Below are positions 16,769 through 24,698 of a DNA stretch of 64,000 nucleotides, piece after piece. The translations under genes were made by a program, and so were the position numbers. The first letter of the stretch is position 1. The number at the start of each line of letters is the position of its first letter. The stretch spans positions 1 to 64,000 of the forward strand of contig NZ_CAMLHC010000021.1 of assembly GCF_946479755.1 (NCBI RefSeq), in the 5' to 3' direction. Below the pieces are notes generated by a model, which had not been told where the DNA came from, did not search any database, and saw only the letters and a list, made by a program, of their open reading frames with translations. The stretch is from an uncultured Chitinophaga sp. (GTDB lineage: Bacteria; Bacteroidota; Bacteroidia; Chitinophagales; Chitinophagaceae).

Positions 16769-17272
16769 ATGCCTGCTTTATATGAAAACGGGGAGATCCT
16801 CGTTCGTGAATTTTTGCCGGATGAACTGGACGTGTTCCTGGTATTGTTTGAAGATCCTGCGGTGACACAGTATCTGCCGGTAGTCGGCCCGGAACGTTAC
16901 AGGGAATTGTTCCATATCGCGCTGGAGGATTACCGTAAGGGATTGTTTGGCCGCTGGGGCATCTGGGACGTGCCCTCCGGCCGCTTTATCGGTACCTGCC
17001 TGGCGCGGCCATTTGTGGAGGTGCCGGGTCAGCTGGAGATCGGCTATACGCTGGCACAGGCCTATTGGGGAAAAGGAATAGGTACGACTGTGGCTAAAGC
17101 GCTGGTGGACTACTGTTTTGATCAAACGGACGTGAAGGAGGTGGTAGCGCTGACGGACCTGGATAACATCGGTTCCCAGAAGGTGTTACTGAAAGCCGGC
17201 TTCAGCCGCTCGGCGCGTAATATAATACGGGACGGCCGCGAGCTGGCGTATTTCGTCCTGCATCGGCCTTAA
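16769..17272 (+). CDS. GNAT family N-acetyltransferase, RimJ/RimL-like
   Basis: The 167-residue product has the RimJ/L layout: LVREFLPDELDVFLVLFEDPAVTQYLP at the N-terminus, FIGTCLARPF, LEIGYTLAQAYWGKGIGTTVAKALVDYCF (acetyl-CoA loop WGKGIG) and EVVALTDLDNIGSQKVLLKAGF near the end. Relatives acetylate ribosomal protein N-termini or small amines; the substrate is not determinable. The 285 bases before it are AT-rich and hold no gene. A strong hairpin terminator follows the stop. Confidence 0.92.
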   Translation: MPALYENGEILVREFLPDELDVFLVLFEDPAVTQYLPVVGPERYRELFHIALEDYRKGLFGRWGIWDVPSGRFIGTCLARPFVEVPGQLEIGYTLAQAYWGKGIGTTVAKALVDYCFDQTDVKEVVALTDLDNIGSQKVLLKAGFSRSARNIIRDGRELAYFVLHRP

Positions 17273-17293
17273 TAGACCATCTATACTGCATTG

Positions 17294-17346
17294 TACGGCG
17301 CAGAAAGCGTAGCTGATGGCTGCGCTTTCTGCGCCGTATTATTTAT
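17294..17346 (+). terminator. Long hairpin terminator after the GNAT gene
   Basis: TACGGCGCAGAAAGCG (17294-17309) pairs perfectly over 16 bases with CGCTTTCTGCGCCGTA (17323-17338), with a 13-base loop, followed by TTATTTAT. The rest of the 313-base gap to 17586 shows no supportable gene; an open frame from 17421 only extends the next small gene. Confidence 0.75.
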
Positions 17347-17585
17347 CCGGCCTCCGCGGCGCCTGAAACGGGCGATATTACAACACAGTTGTAGAAGCAC
17401 TGCAACAACTGCGCTCCTTTTTGATGGGCCTGCCTTCCCTTACGGAGCAGCTTATACGAAAACAGATAACATTGGTATTCAGTGGGCTAAGGACACGCAA
17501 GCACGCAAGGGGCCGTCTCCTCTGGCATGGATTTGGAAAATCTGTTTGTAAAGCGATGATCATTTCTAACCTTAAATTTTTTGTT

Positions 17586-17765
17586 ATGGATAAAGACAAA
17601 GAAAAGGACATTGATCAGCAATCAAATCCATCTTTTACCAAAAAAGATTTATTGGGCAAGCAGGAGCAGTCAGAACCGGCAGAACAGCAGGAAGGGGATA
17701 CACAGCAGGAGGAGAAAACAGGTAAGGAAGAATCTGAGGGTGAAGAGGACCGGGATATCCACTAA
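17586..17765 (+). CDS. Small acidic hydrophilic protein
   Basis: From ATG 17586 the product is 59 residues beginning MDKDKEKDIDQQSNPSFTKKDLL and ending in a Gln/Glu-rich tail with EQQEGDTQQEEKTGKE. It has no hydrophobic segment and is probably disordered and cytosolic. The open frame extends upstream to 17421, but that part is Arg-rich and unlike the rest. It lies 11 bases before the next small gene, so the two are likely co-expressed. No family is recognised beyond similarity in style to stress-related disordered proteins. Confidence 0.55.
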   Translation: MDKDKEKDIDQQSNPSFTKKDLLGKQEQSEPAEQQEGDTQQEEKTGKEESEGEEDRDIH

Positions 17766-17776
17766 AAACTAAGCAT

Positions 17777-18016
17777 ATGGAAAATTTATCGACCGCAAAT
17801 CGAGAAGAAGGCGAAGTGGCGAAAAAAATAGAGAGCCAGACTGCGAAATTGCCGTCTGATGTTTTCTTATGGACGGCTGTCACTGCCATGGGAGTCTCTT
17901 CTTTCCTGCACTGTATGGGAAAGAAACATGCCGGGCTGTTTGTGGGGCAATGGGTCGCCCCATTTCTGTTGTTTGGCATTTATAACAAGATCGTTAAAAC
18001 GCAGGGGCATGACTGA
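17777..18016 (+). CDS. Small membrane protein of unknown function
   Basis: The 79-residue product has a charged N-terminal 27 residues (MENLSTANREEGEVAKKIES) and two hydrophobic stretches: VFLWTAVTAMGVSSFLHCM and GLFVGQWVAPFLLFGIYNKIV. It would be a two-helix inner membrane hairpin. It follows the acidic small gene by 11 bases and ends ahead of a strong terminator. No known domain is seen. Confidence 0.65.
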   Translation: MENLSTANREEGEVAKKIESQTAKLPSDVFLWTAVTAMGVSSFLHCMGKKHAGLFVGQWVAPFLLFGIYNKIVKTQGHD

Positions 18017-18062
18017 CAGATGGGGAAGGGTTATGTTCTATGTAACGATGTTGTTGTAAAGT

Positions 18063-18098
18063 CAGGGCCGCCTTTTAAAGGGCGGCCCTGTTTATATT
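18063..18098. terminator. Terminator between convergent small gene and WG-Sel1 gene
   Basis: CAGGGCCGCC (18063-18072) pairs with GGCGGCCCTG (18081-18090) around an 8-base AT-rich loop and is followed by TTTATATTATT on the plus strand. Confidence 0.85.
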
Positions 18099-20535
18099 AT
18101 TCGGGAATATCGAGTCCGGCGTCGCGGGCCTGCTGTTCATATTTTTGTGCCAGCGCTTCGTCTTTCACGTCTTCGTTGTAGAGATACATCCGGCGCAGTT
18201 CCAGCACGGCGTCTTCCATGCCGAAATCTACCGCTTTCATATAGTGCGACAGCGCTTTGCGCGGATCGCCTTTTACGCCCTGCCCCAGTTCATAGAGCCG
18301 CGCCATATTAAAGGCGCAATAGGCGTCTTTGTTTTTAATACCGGTGCGATAAGCATCTACCGCGCTTTTATAATCCTCTGCGGCTTCGGACAACGTGCCT
18401 ATATAGTTGTAACAGTCAATTCCCCACCGGCTGGCATATACGAAATGTTTCAGTGCCAGCTGTTCGTCCTTTGGCACTTTGATACCATCATGGTATAACA
18501 AACCAAGATTGTAGTGGGCATGAGGGATATGCTGTGAGGCCGACTGGTGGTACAGCTCCAGCGCCTTGCGGATGTCCGGCGAGGTGCCTGTGCCGTGCTG
18601 GTAGCAGTTGGCCAGCCCGTTGGCGGCATGGGGAGACCCGGCGGCCACACCACGGGAATACCACTCAAAGGCAGCCATGTCATCAACATAACCGTCAACG
18701 GTTTCATAGATAAAGCCAAGATCGTTCATCGCATCTTTCTGGCCCTGAGCGGCGGCCGCTTTGAACAGGCGGATGGCTTCGTCGTATTGTTGGGCTTCCA
18801 GCGCTTTGTTTCCCTGTTCATACAGCATATCGGCAGGAAGTTCATCGCCGGCCAGTGGCAGGAGGGCTGCTACTATCTCTTCCGAATAACGGTAGCGGTT
18901 CTCAGTGAGTTGTTCAGCAATAGCTGTAGCTGTCAGGGGAGACACCTTGCCTTCATAGTTAATGGAGAAAGCGCCTTCTCCGTTTACCGCAATGGTTTCC
19001 CACTCGTTGGTATTGTGCCAGGTAAACTCCCGGGAGATAATATCGTATACCGGGGGTATCAGCACATCGTACTGCGCCACAAACAGCCCTTCCTTACCCT
19101 GCTGTGTGAGCAGGCAGGTGTATCCATCCGTCAGTTCAATGTTGATGGGAGACAGTGGAACGACCCAGCCTTTATACGCGGAATAGATACCATGCTGCCT
19201 GCCCTGACGCACGATCACCGATCCGTTCATCACTACCTCCAGCTCATCGTACATAATGGGTAGCAGTTCTTTGCCTTCCACGGTAAAAAGGCCGCACTGC
19301 TGTTTGGGTTTGCGGCGGAGGAATATAAAGATAGAATCGCCCAGGTAGGTACCGCCCCAGTTGACTTCGTCGATGCTGTCATCGCCGATGCGGGTAAAGT
19401 GAGGCGTATAGTAATGTTTGATGTTCGTGTCGAGGTGGCGGGCGGCAATGATTTTTACGTCGAGGAAGTGCTGTTCTTCTATGTCTTCCGCGAAGGCGAA
19501 GGGCAACAGCTGATTACCTGACGCGTCTACAACGCCGTGGCGGCCATCGCGGGCGACAATAAAACGCAACGGTGCCTCGGAGAGATACAACACCTCGTCA
19601 TAGCCGGTATCCGGGAGCGGGTTTCCGGGCAGCACGATATAAAACAGGTTGCCGCATTTCACGATTGCCCGGCCGTGTTGCACGTCATAGCCCATGTCGT
19701 AGACCAGCCCGGAGACGAGGCTGCCCTGCCGGTCTATGTATCCCCATTTATTGTCCCGCTTCACGAGCGCAAAGTTTTCATCCTCCGGGAAGAGAAATAC
19801 TTCGTCATATTCGGCAGGGATCACGACGGTCCCTTCTATTTTGAGGCCGACAAAACCATTTTCAGAGAACTCTTCCTGGCCGGACGTGTCTTCATACGGC
19901 TCGTAGTAACCGGACCGGATAACGTCCCAGCCGTGGCCATAGACGCTGCAGCTGAAAAACTCCCGGAAGCTGCCGAATCGATAGGGGTTATCCTGCACGT
20001 CGGGGCATTCATTGAGAAGCCGCGGGTCGTTGGCTGCTATGGCTGCTTCAATGGCTTCATTGGTAAGCCGGATGTCTTCCAGCAACTCCGCGGCCTGTGC
20101 TTCATGCGGTTCGTCGCTCATATTGAACACGTCCCATGCGTCAAGATGGAAGCCGTCATTCACAATTTCTGTATCGAGGAAGTTGAAGATATTTTGTTTG
20201 TCCACCCGGAACGCTTCGGGATTTTCGGTCAGCACAGCGGCATGGGCATCGATAAAATCATAGAACCTTTTCAGCGCGGCAATACCTTCCGGGGCGTGGG
20301 CGTAAATGCCACCGGACTGCCCGTTGTACGCCGGTGTGCCGACATAGGGCCTGCCGGCAAATAAGGGATGGAGGAAAAAAGGGAACTCATATTTCCATTC
20401 CATCATCGCGATACTGTTGAAGTCATTACTGCCAATAACGGGCAATATGCTCTCCAGGGAGCCATCAGCCGGCACTTCCGGGATGGGGCGATTTACTTCG
20501 TTGTTCAGATTGTAAAGGTAGATACGGTGCGACAT
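18097..20535 (-). CDS. WG-repeat and Sel1-repeat protein
   Basis: From ATG 20535 (MSHRIYLYNLNNEV) the product is 812 residues; an in-frame ATG at 20565 is the alternative. It has three parts. Residues 1-205 are a unique, acidic N-terminal domain with no signal peptide. Residues 210-560 carry WG-type units such as NKWGYIDRQGSLVSGLVYD, RHGVVDASGNQLLPF and QCGLFTVEGKELLPIMYDEL. Residues 590-805 are Sel1/TPR-like repeats such as AMNDLGFIYETVDGYVDDMAAFEWYSRG and AHYNLGLLYHDGIKVPKDEQLALKHF. It is likely a cytosolic scaffold for protein contacts; the partners are unknown. The lanthipeptide-linked WG proteins at 57.8-63.8 kb differ by being secreted. Confidence 0.88.
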   Translation of the reverse strand: MSHRIYLYNLNNEVNRPIPEVPADGSLESILPVIGSNDFNSIAMMEWKYEFPFFLHPLFAGRPYVGTPAYNGQSGGIYAHAPEGIAALKRFYDFIDAHAAVLTENPEAFRVDKQNIFNFLDTEIVNDGFHLDAWDVFNMSDEPHEAQAAELLEDIRLTNEAIEAAIAANDPRLLNECPDVQDNPYRFGSFREFFSCSVYGHGWDVIRSGYYEPYEDTSGQEEFSENGFVGLKIEGTVVIPAEYDEVFLFPEDENFALVKRDNKWGYIDRQGSLVSGLVYDMGYDVQHGRAIVKCGNLFYIVLPGNPLPDTGYDEVLYLSEAPLRFIVARDGRHGVVDASGNQLLPFAFAEDIEEQHFLDVKIIAARHLDTNIKHYYTPHFTRIGDDSIDEVNWGGTYLGDSIFIFLRRKPKQQCGLFTVEGKELLPIMYDELEVVMNGSVIVRQGRQHGIYSAYKGWVVPLSPINIELTDGYTCLLTQQGKEGLFVAQYDVLIPPVYDIISREFTWHNTNEWETIAVNGEGAFSINYEGKVSPLTATAIAEQLTENRYRYSEEIVAALLPLAGDELPADMLYEQGNKALEAQQYDEAIRLFKAAAAQGQKDAMNDLGFIYETVDGYVDDMAAFEWYSRGVAAGSPHAANGLANCYQHGTGTSPDIRKALELYHQSASQHIPHAHYNLGLLYHDGIKVPKDEQLALKHFVYASRWGIDCYNYIGTLSEAAEDYKSAVDAYRTGIKNKDAYCAFNMARLYELGQGVKGDPRKALSHYMKAVDFGMEDAVLELRRMYLYNEDVKDEALAQKYEQQARDAGLDIPE

Positions 20536-20658
20536 GACACAATCATTATTTTTTCTTTCGGCCATGGTGGCCTGTCGGTTAACAAACAGGCAAGTTGGCG
20601 TATTTTAGGGCATCTTCCAAAAAAAATCTATCTTGGCCGCTGTTAAAACCGAAATAAG

Positions 20659-21027
20659 ATGACCCTGGCTATTCACGAAACCGGCAATGTACGCGTAGCA
20701 GAAGTAATTTCAGACGATATACTGATCAACAATCCCGATGAGGCGTTGCAGCTCATTGTCGATGTTTATTATCAGGACTTCGATAAAGTGATCATACACG
20801 AAAAAAATATTATCCCCGATTTCTTTGACCTGAAAACCGGTATCGCGGGGGAGGTGTTGCAGAAGTTCATCAATTACAAGATGCGGGTGAGTATTGTAGG
20901 AGTGTTTGAGAAATATCCCGGCAAAAGCATCCGTGATTTTATTTATGAAAGCAACAAAGGACACCATGTGAATTTTATGCCGACGGTAGAGGAGGCGGTG
21001 GAAAAGATGGGGAGGGGCGCGAAATAG
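20659..21027 (+). CDS. DUF4180 domain protein
   Basis: The 122-residue product matches DUF4180 over its whole length: MTLAIHETGNVRVAEVISDDILINNPDEALQLI, KVIIHEKNIIPDFFDLKTGIAGEVLQKFINYKMRVSIVGVF, and FIYESNKGHHVNFMPTVEEAVEKM. These small cytosolic proteins are predicted to be related to STAS-like folds; their function is unknown. It diverges from the WG-Sel1 gene. Confidence 0.88.
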   Translation: MTLAIHETGNVRVAEVISDDILINNPDEALQLIVDVYYQDFDKVIIHEKNIIPDFFDLKTGIAGEVLQKFINYKMRVSIVGVFEKYPGKSIRDFIYESNKGHHVNFMPTVEEAVEKMGRGAK

Positions 21028-21075
21028 GAGGCTGTAAAAAGGAGAGTGTATTTCTGAAAAAGTACCGTGTTGCTT

Positions 21076-21498
21076 ATGAAAAACAAAAAAAGCAATCAAA
21101 TATTAGATAAGATTAATAATAAAGTGCTCCCTTATGTAGTTTTGGGAGCACTGGTTTGCGGAGGAATTTTTTACTGGATAAAGTCTTATAGCTTAAAGCA
21201 GCATTATGCAATAACTATAGGTAAGGTATTGAGGTATAAGGAGAATTCCAGAGGACCAGGAGGATCGATTGATTATTCCTATCAGGTAAAAGGTAATTCA
21301 TACCAGGCTACTTGTGATTTTCCCGAAATATATCCCTTTGGAAAGGATAGTATTATAGGAAGATATTTTCCTGTAGCTTATGATACAACGGATGTAAGAA
21401 CTAGCATGATGTTAATTACCGCAAAAAAATTTAAGCAATTTTCCATTCCCTTTCCGGATAGTTTATCATGGGTTAAGCAATATGAGGGAGATTATTAG
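21076..21498 (+). CDS. Small membrane-anchored protein of unknown function, AT-rich
   Basis: From ATG 21076 (MKNKKSNQILDKINN) the product is 140 residues; an in-frame GTG at 21067 is the alternative. It has one N-terminal transmembrane helix (VLPYVVLGALVCGGIFYWI) and an exported domain with SIDYSYQVKGNSYQATCDF and YFPVAYDTTD, reminiscent of DUF3592-type proteins. Base composition is visibly lower in GC than the flanking genes, with many AAA, ATA and TTA codons, which suggests recent gain or weak codon selection. Function is unknown. Confidence 0.65.
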   Translation: MKNKKSNQILDKINNKVLPYVVLGALVCGGIFYWIKSYSLKQHYAITIGKVLRYKENSRGPGGSIDYSYQVKGNSYQATCDFPEIYPFGKDSIIGRYFPVAYDTTDVRTSMMLITAKKFKQFSIPFPDSLSWVKQYEGDY

Positions 21499-21634
21499 AA
21501 AGCCCCCTTAACACTAAATAACACTCCACGCCCCACTCTGGCACGCTTTTATCATTATTACCCCTAAAAGGAACCCTCACCGCTGCAGGGTTTGAGGGAG
21601 CCGCCAATACATCACAACATAAAGCTTTACGACG

Positions 21635-21772
21635 ATGAAAACATTACAATTTCTCGTCCTGGCGTTGGTGTTGGTAGGGGGATTAACCAGCTGTCTGGTA
21701 GTCCATGACCGGCCGGGATATTATCACCGCCCGCATTACCATCACCATCACTACGGACATTGGTACCGATGA
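21635..21772 (+). CDS. Very small His-rich lipoprotein
   Basis: ATG 21635 to TGA 21770-21772 encodes 45 residues, MKTLQFLVLALVLVGGLTSC followed by a short tail. The lipobox GLTSC places the lipidated Cys at residue 20. The 25-residue mature part carries nine His and six Tyr/Trp (for example HYHHHHYGHW), which could bind metal ions. A hairpin lies just after it. No homologous family is named here; metal binding is inference from composition. Confidence 0.6.
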   Translation: MKTLQFLVLALVLVGGLTSCLVVHDRPGYYHRPHYHHHHYGHWYR

Positions 21773-21780
21773 CAAAATGA

Positions 21781-21807
21781 AAGGGGATACCGCAATCGGT
21801 TCCCCTT
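21781..21807. terminator. Hairpin after the His-rich lipoprotein gene
   Basis: AAGGGGATACCG (21781-21792) pairs with CGGTTCCCCTT (21797-21807) with one bulged T and a 4-base loop. It lies between convergent genes. The T run is weak, so it may be a partial terminator. Confidence 0.5.
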
Positions 21808-21865
21808 GTTAAACCACCTTTTTTCTTATGCTTTTCTGAATAAACAGAAACCAACCATTCATAAA

Positions 21866-22153
21866 TTATAGCTTGCCTGACAGCGCTGTTCCCAGCGCTG
21901 TTTTTAATTCCTTCTCAGAGAGGACGCCGGTATGGCGCCATATTTCCTGGTTATCCTGCATCAGCACCAGGGTAGGCACCGCCATAATATGAAAGCGGGC
22001 CGCCAGATCTTCTTCCTGGTCAATATCAATACGGCTGACACGGAGCTGATCGCTCATTTTTGATTCCACGGTGTTCACGATGGGGGTCAGTACTTTGCAG
22101 GGATAACACCAGTTGGCAAAGAACTGCAGTAAAGTTGTGTGTTGCTGGCTCAT
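21866..22153 (-). CDS. Thioredoxin family protein
   Basis: From ATG 22153 (MSQQHTTLLQFFANWCYPCK) the product is 95 residues, near the minimal thioredoxin size. The active site is WCYPC, where Tyr-Pro replaces the usual Gly-Pro; the cis-Pro loop is MAVPTLVLM. There is no signal peptide when this start is used. It is downstream of an AraC regulator and an ArsR-rhodanese gene on the same strand, which fits a thiol or sulfur redox theme. It probably reduces disulfides in the cytosol. Confidence 0.88.
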   Translation of the reverse strand: MSQQHTTLLQFFANWCYPCKVLTPIVNTVESKMSDQLRVSRIDIDQEEDLAARFHIMAVPTLVLMQDNQEIWRHTGVLSEKELKTALGTALSGKL

Positions 22154-22242
22154 ATCATCTCGTTTTATACCAGCAAAATTAGGAAGGGCCGACGGCGGAA
22201 GCATTACACGTTCCGCCGGACTTTTAGTACAAACAGCGGTTT

Positions 22243-23208
22243 TTAAACGCTGTGATGCCGGTGGCCGTTGCGGTATTGCAACGGGGTAATGCCTGTTTGT
22301 TTTTTGAAGAACCGGCAGAAATAGGACTGGTCCGTGAAGTTGAGGTAATCGGCAATACCGGCGATGGTCTCGTTGCCCTGGATGAGCTGTGCCTTGGCTT
22401 CGGTGATCAGCTGCCGGTGGATAAAGCTGCTGGCCGGACTACCTGTGATTTCTTTGACGGTGTCGTTCAGGTGATGCGGGTTTACGAACAGCAGTTTGGC
22501 GTAGTCAGTTACCAGTTTGTATTCCTGGAAATGTTTGGAGACAAGGTTTTTAAACGAGGCGACCAGCTGTTCTTTGCGTGGCAGTTGCGGGTCGCTGTTG
22601 CCCTGCTGTGACAGGAATATCCGTTCGGTTTCTATCAGCAACACGTTGAGGTACAGTCTTACCAGCAGGTCGTCGTTGAAGGTCTGCCGGTTGCAGTGTT
22701 CCTCCCGCAGCTTGTTGAACAGCCCGGCTACCAGCGCTGATTCTTCGGAAGAGAGGCGGATAAACGGTTTTTTGTCATGCTGGAAGAAAGGGTATTGGTG
22801 CAGCTTGACCTGGTTTTTAAGACAGAGCAGGAAGTAGTCGGCATCAAAGATGCAGTGATAGCCTTTTACGTCGTCGCTCCAGTGGTGAATGGCATGCAGC
22901 TGGTTCTCCGGGATGAAGTACAGTATTCCGGCATCGAAGGTGTAGGTGTTGTAACCGATGGTCTCCTGCACGCTGCCGGCCGTTAACAGCACCATAGAGT
23001 AGAACTTACGGCGGGTGCCGGAAAACGTTTCGTTTTTGTGCAGGCGCTTCAGCTGTTCCAGCGTGGCGATCTCCAGAAAATTGCTGGTCTGTTTTTGCGC
23101 AATACTATCACAGGCCTCGCAGAAAGAGTGCTCGGGGGCGGACAGGTATTCCTGTTTAAAATCGTGCGGGTTGCTGACTTCCCGGAAAGCATTTTTCAGA
23201 TAACTCAT
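22243..23208 (-). CDS. AraC family transcriptional regulator
   Basis: The 321-residue product has an N-terminal cupin-like sensor domain (about 50-170, with FYSMVLLTAGSVQETIGYNTYTFDAGILYFIPENQLHAIHHW) and a C-terminal AraC DNA-binding domain (about 225-315). The two HTH units are visible in LLFVNPHHLNDTVKEITGSPASSFIHRQLI and IAGIADYLNFTDQSYFCRFFKKQTGITPLQYR. It is 4 bases downstream of the ArsR-rhodanese gene and likely in the same transcript. The ligand is unknown. Confidence 0.93.
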   Translation of the reverse strand: MSYLKNAFREVSNPHDFKQEYLSAPEHSFCEACDSIAQKQTSNFLEIATLEQLKRLHKNETFSGTRRKFYSMVLLTAGSVQETIGYNTYTFDAGILYFIPENQLHAIHHWSDDVKGYHCIFDADYFLLCLKNQVKLHQYPFFQHDKKPFIRLSSEESALVAGLFNKLREEHCNRQTFNDDLLVRLYLNVLLIETERIFLSQQGNSDPQLPRKEQLVASFKNLVSKHFQEYKLVTDYAKLLFVNPHHLNDTVKEITGSPASSFIHRQLITEAKAQLIQGNETIAGIADYLNFTDQSYFCRFFKKQTGITPLQYRNGHRHHSV

Positions 23209-23212
23209 TTCC

Positions 23213-23884
23213 TTACATTGTCATGGCAGTAGGGTACCCTCTGAGGGCCCAGTCCTTGTATCCGTCATCAAATTTTCTGGCTTTATAGCCTTGTTGTTTA
23301 AGCAGGGTGACCGCTTCTTCCACCAGCATACAAAGAGAGCCGCGGCAATAGGCTACGATCTCCTGTTTTTTGGACAGCTCGCGGATGCGTGCCTGCAGCT
23401 GGTCCAGCGGTATGGAGATGGCGCGGTGTATATGCCCGCGGTGATACTCATCTTCCGGCCTTACGTCCAGTACGATAACGTCGCCGGCATGTACTTTCTC
23501 CAGCAGCTCTTCGGCGCTTACCGCATCACCGTTATGGTAACCCTTGCGGTAATCGTCGATGGCTTTTTTCACTTCCGCGTTATGTGTCATGCCCAGCTCG
23601 CGCAGCGATGCCCAGGCAGCGTATACGTTTTCGCTGGTCAGCTGGTAGTAGATGTAATTACCCTTGCGGCTGATGGCCACCAGCTGTGCATTTTTCAGCA
23701 CCTGCAGGTGCTGGGACGTGTTGGCGATGGTCATGCCCGTATAACGCGCGATGGTCTCTACGGTGAAAGGGCCCTGCGCCAGCAAATCAATGATTTCCAT
23801 GCGATGCGGATTGCCCAGCGCTTTCGCGGTTTTGGCCAGTTCCACATAAACGGTGTCTTTGAATTTTCTCGCTGTCGTTTTCAT
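23213..23884 (-). CDS. ArsR-type HTH regulator fused to a rhodanese domain
   Basis: The 223-residue product has an N-terminal winged helix (residues 10-95; ALGNPHRMEIIDLLAQGPFTVETIARYTGMTIANTSQHLQVLKNAQLVAISRKGNYIYYQLT). A C-terminal rhodanese domain follows (115-215), with VIVLDVRPEDEYHRGHIHRAISIP and active-site loop VAYCRGSLCMLVEEAV. The catalytic Cys is present. This fusion is typical of regulators of sulfur or thiol stress genes. A perfect 14-2-14 palindrome 23 bases before its start is a strong operator candidate, suggesting autoregulation and control of the divergent ATP-grasp gene. Confidence 0.94.
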   Translation of the reverse strand: MKTTARKFKDTVYVELAKTAKALGNPHRMEIIDLLAQGPFTVETIARYTGMTIANTSQHLQVLKNAQLVAISRKGNYIYYQLTSENVYAAWASLRELGMTHNAEVKKAIDDYRKGYHNGDAVSAEELLEKVHAGDVIVLDVRPEDEYHRGHIHRAISIPLDQLQARIRELSKKQEIVAYCRGSLCMLVEEAVTLLKQQGYKARKFDDGYKDWALRGYPTAMTM

Positions 23885-23907
23885 AAGTCACAAAAATACG
23901 GAAAATT

Positions 23908-23937
23908 CAACTATTCAATAATTTTATTGAATAGTTG
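23908..23937. promoter_or_regulatory. Perfect 30-base dyad, probable ArsR-family operator
   Basis: CAACTATTCAATAA (23908-23921) and TTATTGAATAGTTG (23924-23937) are exact reverse complements with a TT spacer. It lies between the divergent starts at 23884 and 23970. Its size and central ATTCAAT...ATTGAAT fit operators of ArsR/SmtB proteins. Confidence 0.75.
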
Positions 23938-23969
23938 AGGGTGTGCTTGCTTTACGATATCTTGCCTGC

Positions 23970-24695
23970 ATGTTACCTGTGCTACTGATTCCTGAAAAAA
24001 CGGATGTTGAACTGGAGGCTGTAGCCTCCGCCTGGGCAGATAAAGGTGGGGATGTTCGCCGTCTGGGCAAATACTGGGTTCGTGATGAGGCTATCGCCGG
24101 AAGGCCTGTAGCTATTTACGGCAACCAGGCCTTTGCCTTTGTGCTGGCGCAGTTGTATGACGCTGAACTGCTGTCGCCCGATGACACGCTGATCACCCGG
24201 CTGGATACCCGCTGGACACAGCGGACTATCACGCTGCGCGATGCCGGGGACCTGCGCGAGACCGACTTTCCCATTTTTGTGAAACCAGTGTTGCCTAAAA
24301 TATTCAGGCCCGGCATCTTTCTTTCACTGACGGATTTCCGGGAGGCGCTGGGTACGCTGCCTCCGGAAGAAGCCGTGATGGTGTCTTCTATTGTTGCGCC
24401 CATCACGGCGGAAGCACGCTGCTTTGTATGCAACGGGCATATATTAGACATCGCCCTTTATGAAGGCATGGCTGACCTGGTGACCGGATCTGCTTTTGTG
24501 AACGACTTCCTGCAGCATCATGCTGCCGATCTGCCTGCTGCCGTAGTGGTAGACATCGCCTGTTCACCACAGACGGGTTGGTTTGTTCTGGAATTTAATG
24601 CTTGCTGGGGCGCCGGTCTTAACTCCTGTGATGCCGCCAAGGTAACAGAGGGTATCGTAGCAGCTACGGTACCTGCCGGAAGCAGCTACCGGTAA
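23970..24695 (+). CDS. ATP-grasp domain protein (DUF4343/R2K-like)
   Basis: From ATG 23970 (MLPVLLIPEKTDVELEAVASAW) the product is 241 residues; the upstream GTG extension overlaps the regulatory dyad side and was not used. Features are FPIFVKPVLPKIFRPGIFLSLTDF (ATP-grasp Lys), VMVSSIVAPITAEARCFVCNGHILDIALY, and the C-terminal VVVDIACSPQTGWFVLEFNACWGAGLNSCD, where the metal-binding Glu/Asn pair (EFNACWG) is visible. It should ligate a carboxylate to an amine in the cytosol. The partner substrate is unknown. It is divergent from the ArsR-rhodanese gene and probably under the same operator. Confidence 0.82.
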   Translation: MLPVLLIPEKTDVELEAVASAWADKGGDVRRLGKYWVRDEAIAGRPVAIYGNQAFAFVLAQLYDAELLSPDDTLITRLDTRWTQRTITLRDAGDLRETDFPIFVKPVLPKIFRPGIFLSLTDFREALGTLPPEEAVMVSSIVAPITAEARCFVCNGHILDIALYEGMADLVTGSAFVNDFLQHHAADLPAAVVVDIACSPQTGWFVLEFNACWGAGLNSCDAAKVTEGIVAATVPAGSSYR

Positions 24696-24698
24696 AAA

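Noticed and set aside
17421..17585. N-terminal extension of the small acidic protein
   Set aside because: Arg-rich sequence unlike the rest; ATG 17586 gives a coherent acidic protein.
21076..21498. Toxin-antitoxin or immunity gene
   Set aside because: A transmembrane helix and an AT-rich composition alone do not support this; no partner gene is adjacent.
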